A DNA stretch of 46,136 bases. Origin: Clostridiales bacterium (lineage in GTDB: Bacteria > Bacillota > Clostridia > Lachnospirales > Lachnospiraceae). Location of the stretch: NCBI GenBank assembly GCA_021203005.1, contig JAJQCB010000254.1, forward strand, positions 1 through 46,136, written 5' to 3'. Under the pieces are notes generated by a model. The model was given only the letters and a program-made list of their open reading frames with translations, ran no database searches and was not told the origin of the DNA. Position 1 is the first letter of the stretch, and every line of letters begins with the position of its first letter. The translations under genes and the position numbers were made by a program. Below are positions 1 through 8,161 of this stretch, one piece after another.

Positions 1-44
1 ACATCGGTGTCTGGTATATGGAAAAATCAGGTCGCCGTGAATAA
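1..44 (+). CDS. possible C-terminal tail of an upstream gene
   Basis: Reading from base 3, the sequence gives a short open tail (IGVWYMEKSGRRE) ending at TAA 42-44. It may be the end of a gene that begins outside the window. Thirteen residues are too few to name a family, and the tail could be chance. No clear terminator follows, and I see nothing else in bases 45-264 apart from a short AT-rich palindrome near 121-138. Confidence 0.25.
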   Translation, partial: IGVWYMEKSGRRE

Positions 45-264
45 TTCAGGTTTAAGTTTGTATAGACTTTTGCTGAATCACACAGAAATTTTCGGTAAGT
101 AATTGTGTGTGACAGATATCATTACACTTTTTTGTAATAACATGAGAAATATCACTTGTCAAGAATAATAAGAGGGAAATCCCCAATGACTAGAGGTGGC
201 TTATAGGTGCGGAGTCAGTAATGTGAAATTATCATAGATTTTTGTGAAATATGGCGGAGACAGC

Positions 265-293
265 TTGACATTTTTCCCTGGCACGCCTAAGAT
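265..293 (+). promoter_or_regulatory. sigma-A-type promoter for the 4-hydroxybutyrate dehydrogenase gene
   Basis: TTGACA at 265-270 and TAAGAT at 288-293 are separated by 17 bases, a near-consensus vegetative promoter. It predicts a leader of roughly 180 bases before the start at 480. This is the best promoter match at the head of the catabolic island. Confidence 0.65.
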
Positions 294-479
294 AAAAATT
301 ACGATACGAAAACAGAAAACAAAACAAATCTGAATACATTTGCGGCACTATTGCAGCAGATGTATTTTTGGTATCCAAAAATAATGGATGACTGTGCGGA
401 AAACATCATTCATGGACTGGCGGGCAGGCGCGAAAAAGAATTTGCAAGTCAGACAGATTAGAAAAAAGGAGAGACGAAA

Positions 480-1592
480 ATGAAGCAGTTTATGGTAAAA
501 CCGGAAATATACCGTTACGACACCGCGCAAGCTTTTGCGGAGGAGTTTGGCATCGGTAAGGATGACCTGGTCATCACGAACGAGTACATTTATCAGCCTT
601 ATTTTGGCGCGCTGAATCTGGAATGCGAGGTGATCTACCAGGAAAAATACGGCGCAGGAGAGCCCTCCGACGATATGGCGGAGGCGATTTATAAGGATAT
701 CAAGGGAAATCCGAAGCGGATTATCGCCATCGGCGGCGGCACGGTCATCGACATCAGTAAGCTCTTCGCGCTGAAGAATGTGTCTCCGATTCTGGATCTC
801 TATGACGGAAAACTGGAGATTGTCAAGGATAAGGAACTGATCCTTGTGCCGACCACCTGCGGTACCGGATCTGAGGTGACCAACATCGCGATTCTGGCGC
901 TGAACAGCCGCGGCACGAAGAAAGGACTGGCGGTGGACGAGATGTACGCGGACAAAGCCGTTCTGATTCCGGAACTTTTAAAGGGGCTCCCGTTCCGCTT
1001 CTTTGCCACCAGTTCTATTGACGCGCTGATTCATGCGATCGAGTCCTCCCTTTCCCCGAAAGGAAACGGTTACACGCGGATGTTCGGTTACAAGGCGATT
1101 GAGATGATTTTAAACGGCTACAAGGAGATCCGGGACAATGGACCGGAGGCGAGAATTCCGCTGCTGGAGGACTTCCTCATCGCGTCGAACTACGCAGGAA
1201 TCGCATTCGGCAATGCCGGCTGCGCCGCAGTGCATGCGCTGAGCTACCCGCTGGGCGCCACCTACCATGTGGCTCACGGCGAGGCCAACTACGCGATGTT
1301 TACCGGCGTGATGAACAATTACATGGAGATAAAGACGGACGGTGAGATCGCAAAGCTGAATGCTTTTATCGCGGATATCCTGGGCTGCGAGGCCGGGCAG
1401 GTGTTTGAGGAGCTGGAGAAGCTGCTGAATGTCCTGATTCCGAAGAAGCCGCTGCATGAGTATGGCGTTACGGAGCAGGACCTGGTTGACTTTACCGAGT
1501 CTGTCATGGTGAACCAGGGGAGACTGATGGCGAATAACTTCGTGGAGCTGGATAAGGACAGAGTGTACAAGATTTATAAGGAGCTTTATTAA
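480..1592 (+). CDS. 4hbD: 4-hydroxybutyrate dehydrogenase, iron-dependent alcohol dehydrogenase family
   Basis: The 370-residue protein should reduce succinate semialdehyde to 4-hydroxybutyrate with NADH in the cytoplasm, the step that feeds GABA or succinate into clostridial butyrate formation. It has the nucleotide motif GGGTVID at residues 85-91, the stretch PTTCGTGSEVTN, and the metal ligands of the family: Asp181, His185, His252 and His266. From memory it closely resembles Clostridium kluyveri AbfH/4HbD along its length, including the QEKYGAGEPSD region and the YKELY-type C-terminus. The start follows an aaaggagag ribosome binding site. It is monocistronic, has its own promoter, and is followed by a terminator-like hairpin about 205 bases downstream. 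Its placement beside amine-catabolism genes suggests it disposes of the C4 semialdehyde. Another short-chain hydroxyacid substrate is possible. Confidence 0.85.
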   Translation: MKQFMVKPEIYRYDTAQAFAEEFGIGKDDLVITNEYIYQPYFGALNLECEVIYQEKYGAGEPSDDMAEAIYKDIKGNPKRIIAIGGGTVIDISKLFALKNVSPILDLYDGKLEIVKDKELILVPTTCGTGSEVTNIAILALNSRGTKKGLAVDEMYADKAVLIPELLKGLPFRFFATSSIDALIHAIESSLSPKGNGYTRMFGYKAIEMILNGYKEIRDNGPEARIPLLEDFLIASNYAGIAFGNAGCAAVHALSYPLGATYHVAHGEANYAMFTGVMNNYMEIKTDGEIAKLNAFIADILGCEAGQVFEELEKLLNVLIPKKPLHEYGVTEQDLVDFTESVMVNQGRLMANNFVELDKDRVYKIYKELY

Positions 1593-1796
1593 TTTCGAAA
1601 TTGGCCTGCTCATCTCTGTGAAAACAAATGAAAACAGATGTCAGTTTTGCGTGGAAAAAACGTTTTTCGTGTTTATTTACCGCAAAAATACATCTTTTTG
1701 GCACTTTTATTTTCCGGAAAATGGGTTTAAACTCATGGCATAAAGATTGAAGCATTTTCAGGGGATGAACAGAACAGGAAGATAAGATTTTATTCA

Positions 1797-1833
1797 GGGC
1801 AGAGAGGTCACATGTTGATTTCTCTGCTCTTTT
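1797..1833 (+). terminator. terminator-like hairpin before the AraC gene
   Basis: A 9-base-pair stem, 1797-1805 with 1821-1829 (one G-T pair), is followed by TTTT. It could end the 4hbD transcript or act as an attenuator in the leader of the AraC gene that starts at 1913. The loop carries GAGAGGTCAC directly before an ATG at 1812, which opens a 14-codon reading frame (MLISLLFYIPEEVL). The hairpin at 2986 has the same arrangement. The rest of the gap, 1593-1796, is AT-rich with nothing I can name. Confidence 0.6.
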
Positions 1834-1912
1834 ATATTCCAGAAGAAGTTTTATAGAATTTCCATTATTATGATGGTGTCGTGGTTTTCTTTCCGGCACG
1901 GAGGGATATGCT

Positions 1913-2932
1913 ATGCAGGAAATCAACTGGATTTCAGGAACTCCAATCGGATACAGTGTTTTTGATGCAGTGTCGCGTTTTACACTGCTCCCGGAAAATG
2001 TTCTGGAGATTATTCTCTGCCTGCGGGGCGAGATCAGTTTTTTCGATGGATATGAGGATACACGGCTGCAGGAGGGCGAGTTTATTTCCGTGGACAGCGA
2101 CGCATATTATCTGCATGGCGGGAAAAACAACCTGACTGTCTCCCTCTATCTGAATCTGGAACCTTTATATAAAAAATATCCATTATACCGGCAATGTGAG
2201 TTTATTCTGGAAGGGTATGCAGGGAGTAAAAAGACATATCCGACGCTGGCGCATATTAATGTACAGGGAATGATTTTAGGAATTCTGTCTTATCTTCTGG
2301 AATGGGAGAGGGACGATTTACAGCAGGGTTCTGTGCGGAACCGCCGGGATGAGAATGCTATAGCAGGGCAGGAAAACGAAGGGAAATTTACAGATTCCGG
2401 GGAGAAGAAAGATACGCTCTGTCATATGGCGGATACGCTTTTCCTCTTTATGGTAAATAAATTTGACGCCCTGTTTTACTGGTCGGATCACAGTGATTTC
2501 AGCGAGAATTACATTGCCCGCTATCATGAGATCAGCTCCTATATCCGGGAGCGGCCCACCGAACATGTTACGCTGTCTGATCTGAGCAGGGAGTTCCACC
2601 TGACGGAATCCTATCTTTCCGAGTTTTTGCGAAAATCCGGTCTGAGTTTTAAGGAAATTTTGTTTTATTATCGCTCCAATATCGCGGAGCGGCTGTTGCT
2701 GACATCGAATAAGACCATGGCGGAGATTGCCGACCTGTGCGGATTTTCCAATGTGAAAATTTTTACCAGATATTTTAAAAAATGGCATAACTGTACGCCG
2801 GGGGAGTTCAGAAAAATGTTTACGCAGGAAATAGATGACGATATCAGCTATAAGAATCTGGCGGAAATTGAGGGGGCACTGCAGCATGTATCCCTGATTA
2901 ACCAGCGGATGCGGCTCCTGAGCCGGTTGTAA
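1913..2932 (+). CDS. AraC-family transcriptional regulator
   Basis: The 339-residue protein has an N-terminal sensing region and a C-terminal pair of helix-turn-helix motifs typical of AraC/XylS proteins. The DNA-binding part covers roughly residues 205-305. The first helix-turn-helix is around VTLSDLSREFHLTESYLSEF and the second around MAEIADLCGFSNVKIFTRYF, followed by the family signature region ending in TPGEFRKM. ATG 1913 follows cggaggga. It lies between 4hbD and the first saccharopine-dehydrogenase-like gene in the same direction, with hairpins on both sides, so it is probably a local activator. The effector is unknown; a polyamine or a breakdown product is an inference from context. 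The N-terminal domain resembles the small beta-barrel sensor found in many AraC proteins but lacks a motif that identifies a ligand. Confidence 0.85.
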   Translation: MQEINWISGTPIGYSVFDAVSRFTLLPENVLEIILCLRGEISFFDGYEDTRLQEGEFISVDSDAYYLHGGKNNLTVSLYLNLEPLYKKYPLYRQCEFILEGYAGSKKTYPTLAHINVQGMILGILSYLLEWERDDLQQGSVRNRRDENAIAGQENEGKFTDSGEKKDTLCHMADTLFLFMVNKFDALFYWSDHSDFSENYIARYHEISSYIRERPTEHVTLSDLSREFHLTESYLSEFLRKSGLSFKEILFYYRSNIAERLLLTSNKTMAEIADLCGFSNVKIFTRYFKKWHNCTPGEFRKMFTQEIDDDISYKNLAEIEGALQHVSLINQRMRLLSRL

Positions 2933-2985
2933 GTTTCGGATTGTATTGATGTAAGAGGCAGGTAAAAAATCAGATAGATTGAATG

Positions 2986-3027
2986 CAGACAGAGAGGTCA
3001 CCATGTACTTTTTCTGTCTGTTTTGTT
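2986..3027 (+). terminator. terminator-like hairpin after the AraC gene
   Basis: Stem 2986-2993 with 3013-3020 (8 pairs) is followed by TTTTGTT. As in the hairpin at 1797, the loop contains GAGAGGTCAC(C) just before an ATG (3003), which opens a 16-codon frame (MYFFCLFCYHRFVEER) ending at 3053. It either terminates the AraC transcript or forms part of the leader of the gene starting at 3180. Confidence 0.6.
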
Positions 3028-3179
3028 ACCATAGATTTGTGGAAGAGAGGTGAAAGAATGGATGGCTCAGATCTACCCTTAAAACTGGTATTTTATATGA
3101 AAGTCTATCTCGAAGGTATCTAAAATCCTGACAGGAACCAATTACAGCGTCAACAGACAAAAAGTAAAAGGAGATTGTC

Positions 3180-4418
3180 ATGAATGAAGTGAAAAAGATT
3201 CTGGTTCTGGGAACCGGAGCACAGGGTACCACAGTAGCAGAGAGAATGGATGAGGAACCCGGGGTGACAGAGATCCGCTGTGCGGATACTGACCACCGGG
3301 CTGTAGATGAACTGGTGAAGATACTGAAAAAAGCGAAAGGCCTCTATGTGGACGCCAACGATGTGGACAGCATCATTGCGGCAGCAGAGGGCGTTGATCT
3401 GATTGTCAACGCGCTGCCAATCCGCTTTGCGCCGAATGTTCTGGAGGCTGCGCTGGCAGTGAAGTGCAACTATCAGGATTTCGCGGCAACCGATGTTCTG
3501 GATCCCTGGTGGCCAAAGTGCATACAGATGCTATATGACAATTACGGCAGCCGTTTTGAGGCGATCGGAAAGCTGGCGATCATCGGCACCGGCTCCGCGC
3601 CGGGCATGATGTGCGTGGCTGCGCGAAATTCCATGAGGTATCTGGATACCTGCGGCGACATCCTGATGATGGTATATGAGGGCGTGGAGGCGAAGCGGTT
3701 TCTCCCGTTCTGGTGGTCGCCGTTTACGGCGCTGTCGGATATGACAGATCCCACCTTTGCCCTTAAGGACGGCGTGATTGTAGAGACAAAGCCTCATTCC
3801 CTGCCGGTTTACCGGAAGTTCAAGGGATGTGCCAACGATGTGAAGCTGGTGGAGCACGCCCACGACGAGCCGGTCTATATGGGAATCAACAAGGACACGC
3901 ATTTTAAAGGAGCAAAAAATATCAACTTCAAGTATGGCGGCGTCGGCGTTGAGTTTGCGACCCCGCTGTATCGGGCCGGGTTGTTGTCCAGAGAGGAGGA
4001 AACCTACCACGGACATACGTTCGTTCCGTTTGATGTGGTTCTGGAACATCTGCCCCCGGCGCCAAAATATCGCGAAGAGATAAAAGAGATTCTCGACGAG
4101 GGGCTGGTGAAGGATGAGGGCGCCTTTGTGGTGGAATCCACGGGGACGAAAGATGGACAGCAGGTCATGGTGGAAACCTATGTGTATTCACCAGGCTGTC
4201 AGGAGTCCTTTGAGCGGGCCGGAATCACCGGAGAGATGTATCTGACCGGCCAGTGCGGAGCGTTGTTTACCAAAATGTTTGTTCGCGGTCATTATGACCA
4301 GGTGGGACTGCTGTCCTCCGATATGCTGACCTTCGATGAGGTCGACGAGTATCTGGCCATGGCAAAGGAGCTGGATATCCGGCTGGAGGTAGAGATAAAA
4401 ACGCATGTAAGTGTATAA
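3180..4418 (+). CDS. saccharopine-dehydrogenase-like oxidoreductase (first of two)
   Basis: A 412-residue cytoplasmic protein beginning with a Rossmann nucleotide-binding motif, VLGTGAQGTTVAERM, at about residues 9-23. After that come an ALPI segment and a GTGSAPGMMCVAARN segment, the layout of the saccharopine dehydrogenase/homospermidine synthase superfamily. These enzymes interconvert a secondary amine with a primary amine plus an aldehyde using NAD(P). The start follows aaaaggag. It shares fold class with the protein at 4571 but little obvious sequence, so the two are probably not recent duplicates. The neighbouring polyamine-type importer and aminoaldehyde enzymes suggest oxidative splitting of an imported secondary amine. 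I cannot assign the substrate; opine-like or carboxyalkyl amino acids are alternatives. Confidence 0.75.
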   Translation: MNEVKKILVLGTGAQGTTVAERMDEEPGVTEIRCADTDHRAVDELVKILKKAKGLYVDANDVDSIIAAAEGVDLIVNALPIRFAPNVLEAALAVKCNYQDFAATDVLDPWWPKCIQMLYDNYGSRFEAIGKLAIIGTGSAPGMMCVAARNSMRYLDTCGDILMMVYEGVEAKRFLPFWWSPFTALSDMTDPTFALKDGVIVETKPHSLPVYRKFKGCANDVKLVEHAHDEPVYMGINKDTHFKGAKNINFKYGGVGVEFATPLYRAGLLSREEETYHGHTFVPFDVVLEHLPPAPKYREEIKEILDEGLVKDEGAFVVESTGTKDGQQVMVETYVYSPGCQESFERAGITGEMYLTGQCGALFTKMFVRGHYDQVGLLSSDMLTFDEVDEYLAMAKELDIRLEVEIKTHVSV

Positions 4419-4491
4419 AACAGGTATACGGCGGAAGCGACTATGTTAAGCTCGCCCGGCGCCGTGACAGATTATCGTTATAAATTCAGTA

Positions 4492-4540
4492 AAAAGAGAG
4501 CAATGGCGTTCCCGATATAAGGAAAGCCCTGCTCTCTTTT
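4492..4540 (+). terminator. long terminator-like hairpin between the two oxidoreductase genes
   Basis: An 11-pair perfect stem, 4492-4502 with 4530-4540, has an internal secondary pairing (GGC/GCC and TTCC/GGAA) and its right arm ends in TTTT. It ends 30 bases before the next start codon. It therefore terminates the upstream gene or attenuates the downstream one. Confidence 0.65.
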
Positions 4541-4570
4541 CTATATTGAAATTTGAAAGGAAGGATATCA

Positions 4571-5845
4571 ATGAAACTTTTAATGATCGGAGCAGGCGGT
4601 GTAGGACAGTCAGCGGTGATGCTGATCAAATCAGAGCCAAACGGAGCAAAGTGGCTGGAGAAGATGGTCGTGGCGGATTATGATGCGGCACGGGCGAAGG
4701 AGGTCGTCGCCCTGGCGGACGATAAGCGGTTTATTGCGGAGCAGATTGACGCCGGCAACGGCGAAGCCATCATCGCCATGGTGAAAAAATATGACTGTGA
4801 CTTTATCCTGAATCTTGTAGCGCCGAATTTCAATGAAACTATCTTTGACGCAGCCTACGAGGCGGGCGTCGGCTATATGGACTGCGCGATGACATTGTCA
4901 AAGCGGCATCCGGAGAAGCCCTTTGAGCTGCCCTATATCAAGCTGGGTGATTATCAGTTTGAACGGTACGATAAGTGGAAAGAGAAGGGATTGCTGGCTC
5001 TGGTGGGTTCCGGCGTGGAGCCCGGTGTGGCGGATGTCTTTGCAAAATACGCCGCAACACATCTGTTTGATGAGATTGATGAAGTGAATGTCCGGGATGG
5101 CGATAATTACGAGGTGCCGGGCGTGGATGTGTCTTTCGGATTTTCTGTGTGGACCACCATCGAGGAGTGCTTAAACCCGCCGATTATCTGGGAAAAGAAA
5201 AGGGGCTGGTTTACCACGGAAAATTTCTCGGAGCCGGAGGTCTTCTGCTTCCCCGGCGGAATCGGCGATGTGGAAGTGATCAACGTGGAGCATGAGGAGG
5301 TATTGCTGGTTCCACGTGTGATCGATTGCAACCGTGTCACCTTCAAGTATGGCGTGACGCCGGAATTCAGGACAATGCTGAAAAATCTGGAAAGCCTCGG
5401 CATGGCGGAAGCCAGCAAAAAGATAAAAGTCGGAAACTCGGAAATCGCGCCGCGTGATTTTCTGGTAAAAGTGGCGCCGTCGCCGCTGGAGACCGCGAAG
5501 CTTATGGTAGGAAAGGGCTGTGCCGGCACCTGGGTTACCGGTAAGAAAGAAGGGCTGGACCGTTCGGTTTACCTGTATCAGGTGGCAGACAATCAGGAGT
5601 GTCTGGCAAAATACGGCACCAATTCTGTGGTAGCGCAGACCGCGGTAGGACCGGTGGTGATGCTGGATCTGATTGCCAACGGTATCTGGAAGGGCGCCGG
5701 CGTCTGCGGACCGGAGACCTTTGACCCGGATCCGTTTGTGGAGAAAATGGCAGTGTACGGGTTCCCCGCGGGCATCCAGGAAAAGGATTCGCCGTACGCG
5801 GAGAAACTGGCCGAGGAAGCAATCCTGGAAGTGATACCAGGATGA
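4571..5845 (+). CDS. saccharopine-dehydrogenase-like enzyme resembling carboxy(nor)spermidine dehydrogenase
   Basis: The 424-residue protein starts with MKLLMIGAGGVGQSAVM, a Rossmann GxGGxG at residues 7-12. ATG 4571 is chosen over an in-frame ATG at 4553 because it follows aaaggaagg. Several blocks recall bacterial carboxynorspermidine/carboxyspermidine dehydrogenase as I remember it: GSGVEPGVADVFAKYA with HLFDEID after it, CAGTWVTGKKEGLDRSVYLY, and a C-terminal FDPDPFVEKM. That family joins aspartate semialdehyde to a diamine using NADPH. No carboxynorspermidine decarboxylase gene is present here, and the neighbours are import and degradation genes, so I infer a catabolic role. It would run the amine-aldehyde reaction in reverse on a polyamine or a carboxylated polyamine. 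It lies 63 bases before potA and is probably cotranscribed with it. Confidence 0.7.
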   Translation: MKLLMIGAGGVGQSAVMLIKSEPNGAKWLEKMVVADYDAARAKEVVALADDKRFIAEQIDAGNGEAIIAMVKKYDCDFILNLVAPNFNETIFDAAYEAGVGYMDCAMTLSKRHPEKPFELPYIKLGDYQFERYDKWKEKGLLALVGSGVEPGVADVFAKYAATHLFDEIDEVNVRDGDNYEVPGVDVSFGFSVWTTIEECLNPPIIWEKKRGWFTTENFSEPEVFCFPGGIGDVEVINVEHEEVLLVPRVIDCNRVTFKYGVTPEFRTMLKNLESLGMAEASKKIKVGNSEIAPRDFLVKVAPSPLETAKLMVGKGCAGTWVTGKKEGLDRSVYLYQVADNQECLAKYGTNSVVAQTAVGPVVMLDLIANGIWKGAGVCGPETFDPDPFVEKMAVYGFPAGIQEKDSPYAEKLAEEAILEVIPG

Positions 5846-5908
5846 ATCAAATGCCTGGCAGGTAAGAAAAGAGGGAGATAATCCAATTAAATTTTGGGAG
5901 GAACGCAC

Positions 5909-7342
5909 ATGGAAAAAAAGGAAACCATGGTTGAATTGCAGCATGTCACCAAAGCGTTTGGAGAGTTTGTCGCAGTGGAAGATTTCAACCTGGAAGTAAA
6001 AAAAGGAGAGTTTGTCACATTCCTGGGACCGTCCGGGTGCGGCAAGACCACGACACTGCGCATGATCGCGGGATTTGAACTCCCGACAGAGGGGACGATC
6101 CTCCTGGACGGGAAGGATATCAGCATGCTCCCGCCCTACCAGAGACCGATCAATACGGTGTTTCAGCGCTATGCCCTGTTCACCCATCTGGATGTGTTCG
6201 AAAATATTTCTTTCGGTCTGAAACTGAAGAAGCTGCCGAAAGAGGAGATCATTAAAAAGGTGCGGCGGGTACTGGAAATGGTGGATCTGGCGGGATTTGA
6301 GAAGCGTAAGGTCGCAACACTTTCCGGCGGGCAGCAGCAGAGGATTGCGATTGCCCGCGCGCTGGTGAACGAGCCGGAGATCCTTCTGCTGGATGAGCCT
6401 TTGGGCGCGCTGGATCTAAAAATGCGAAAAGAGATGCAGCTGGAATTGAAAGAGATGCATCAGAAGCTGGGGATTACATTTATCTATGTCACCCATGATC
6501 AGGAGGAGGCTCTTACCATGTCGGATAAGATCGTGGTCATGTCCGACGGTGAGATTCAGCAGGTGGGTACGCCGGAGGAGATATACAACGAACCGTCGAA
6601 TGCCTTTGTGGCGGATTTTATCGGCGAGAGCAACCTCTACAGCGGCATCATGAACGGGGACAAAATCGTCCATTTCTGCGGTACGGATTTTGCCTGCCTG
6701 GACGATTACGAACTGGGCACGCCGGTGGACGTGGTGATCCGCCCGGAGGACGTGATGATTACGGAACCGACGAAAGGGCAGCTTAAGGGCGTTGTGGATT
6801 CGGTGATCTTTAAGGGAATCCATTATGAGATTACGGTGTTGTCCGGAAAAAATGAGGTGGTCATCCAGTCTACGAAAAATGTGAAAGCGGGAACCACGGT
6901 CGGCATCGGGGTGGAGCCGGACGGGATTCATGTCATGCCGGTGGATGTCATGCGAAACAGGTATGAGTGCCCGGTGAATGAGCGGTACCAGGTGGATTTC
7001 CTACGTATGCCGGTGGACTGTGATTTCACTGCATTGTATCCGGGATCTGTGATGAAAGACGGCAGGCTGCTTGACGCCCAGGGCGAGACGATCGCGCCGG
7101 AGAAGATTCGAGTCATGGTTTCCGTGGAACCCCAGGATGTCTATATGAGCGACGACCTGGAGATCGGCATTGCGGTAGGCAACATCATCCAGCTGATCTA
7201 TAAGGGAGACCATTATCAGTATATCGTCCGTTCGGACGAGGAGGATGACTTTGTGGTGGACGATCCGGATCTGTGGAATATGGACGACCGGGTCAGCATC
7301 AGCGTGGATCCGAAGCGGGTCCAGGTGGAACTCAAAAAATAG
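5909..7342 (+). CDS. potA: polyamine-type ABC transporter ATP-binding protein
   Basis: This is the 477-residue ATPase of a spermidine/putrescine-type importer. Walker A GPSGCGKTT lies at about residues 40-48, the signature LSGGQQQR at 138-145, Walker B EILLLDEP at 157-164 and the switch histidine in THDQEE at 196. ATG 5909 follows gggaggaac; an upstream in-frame TTG at 5894 is a poorer start. PotA proteins are usually about 350-380 residues. The extra length here is at the C-terminus, where a second TOBE-like segment (about residues 395-477, starting near IRVMVSVEPQDVY) repeats the pattern of the first (around VVIRPEDVM). That may add regulation or substrate sensing. potB follows after 18 bases. 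Confidence 0.9.
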   Translation: MEKKETMVELQHVTKAFGEFVAVEDFNLEVKKGEFVTFLGPSGCGKTTTLRMIAGFELPTEGTILLDGKDISMLPPYQRPINTVFQRYALFTHLDVFENISFGLKLKKLPKEEIIKKVRRVLEMVDLAGFEKRKVATLSGGQQQRIAIARALVNEPEILLLDEPLGALDLKMRKEMQLELKEMHQKLGITFIYVTHDQEEALTMSDKIVVMSDGEIQQVGTPEEIYNEPSNAFVADFIGESNLYSGIMNGDKIVHFCGTDFACLDDYELGTPVDVVIRPEDVMITEPTKGQLKGVVDSVIFKGIHYEITVLSGKNEVVIQSTKNVKAGTTVGIGVEPDGIHVMPVDVMRNRYECPVNERYQVDFLRMPVDCDFTALYPGSVMKDGRLLDAQGETIAPEKIRVMVSVEPQDVYMSDDLEIGIAVGNIIQLIYKGDHYQYIVRSDEEDDFVVDDPDLWNMDDRVSISVDPKRVQVELKK

Positions 7343-7360
7343 AAGGGAGGAACCGTAACC

Positions 7361-8161
7361 ATGAAAAAAGCCGGTTTTTCCAGAAAACAGCTGGGGATTC
7401 CCTACCTGATTTTTCTGCTTGCCTTTGTGGTGGCGCCTCTGCTGGTCATTGTGTATTACGCGTTTACCAACGGGAGCGGACAGTTCTCGCTGCAGAATCT
7501 CATTGACTTTTTTACCAACCGCAACACAATCGGGACGCTGGTGTACAGTGCGATTATTTCTGTGCTGACGACGCTGGTCTGCCTGCTGATCGCTTATCCC
7601 ACGGCATACATTCTCGCGCGGGGAAAGTGGAAGAAGAACACGTCGCTGATCATGATTTTTGTGATGCCCATGTGGATCAACTTTACACTGCGCATTACGG
7701 CGCTGAAGGAAGTATTGACGGCAATCGAGGGGAATATGGCATTTTTCCCTATGGTCAACACGATCATCGGTATGACCTATGATTTTCTGCCTTTTATGAT
7801 TCTGCCGATTTATAACCAGCTGGCGAAACTCGACGACGGTGTGATGGAGGCGGCCGCGGATCTGGGAGCCACCCCGCGGCAGTGTTTTTTCAAGGTGGCA
7901 TTGCCGCTGTCCGTGCCCGGAATTATCAGCGGTGTGATGATGGTGTTCCTGCCGGCCATGACCAACTATGTGGTCCTGGATATGCTGTACAACAGCACCT
8001 ATATCATGGGCAGCCTGATCGGCAGCTATTTCAGCGTGGAGAACTGGAACAACGGTTCCATGATCTCCCTGGTGCTTTTGGCAATCATCTTTATCGTGTC
8101 CGGATGCCTGAATAAATACGGGGATGCGGAGGCTTCTGAGAGAGGAGGCGCGGTCTTTTGA
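7361..8161 (+). CDS. potB: polyamine-type ABC transporter permease, PotB family
   Basis: A 266-residue inner-membrane permease with about six hydrophobic helices, beginning near residues 10-35. The conserved cytoplasmic EAA loop reads EAAADLGATPRQCFFKVALP (about residues 165-184), which docks with the ATPase. ATG 7361 follows gaagggagg. The gene ends in TTTTGA, where the last TTGA overlaps the start of potC, so the two permeases are translationally coupled. Family members import spermidine, putrescine or related cations; this subunit alone does not decide which. Confidence 0.9.
   Translation: MKKAGFSRKQLGIPYLIFLLAFVVAPLLVIVYYAFTNGSGQFSLQNLIDFFTNRNTIGTLVYSAIISVLTTLVCLLIAYPTAYILARGKWKKNTSLIMIFVMPMWINFTLRITALKEVLTAIEGNMAFFPMVNTIIGMTYDFLPFMILPIYNQLAKLDDGVMEAAADLGATPRQCFFKVALPLSVPGIISGVMMVFLPAMTNYVVLDMLYNSTYIMGSLIGSYFSVENWNNGSMISLVLLAIIFIVSGCLNKYGDAEASERGGAVF

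Noticed and set aside
278-300. TGGCAC before 4hbD (and again near 1699) as a sigma-54 promoter
   Set aside because: The -12 TTGC element is absent at the required distance in both places, and no sigma-54 activator gene is present; the sigma-A-type match at 265-293 is better.
5171-6187. Long minus-strand frame opposite the second dehydrogenase and potA
   Set aside because: Codon composition and lack of any recognisable domain show it to be a shadow of the two real plus-strand genes.
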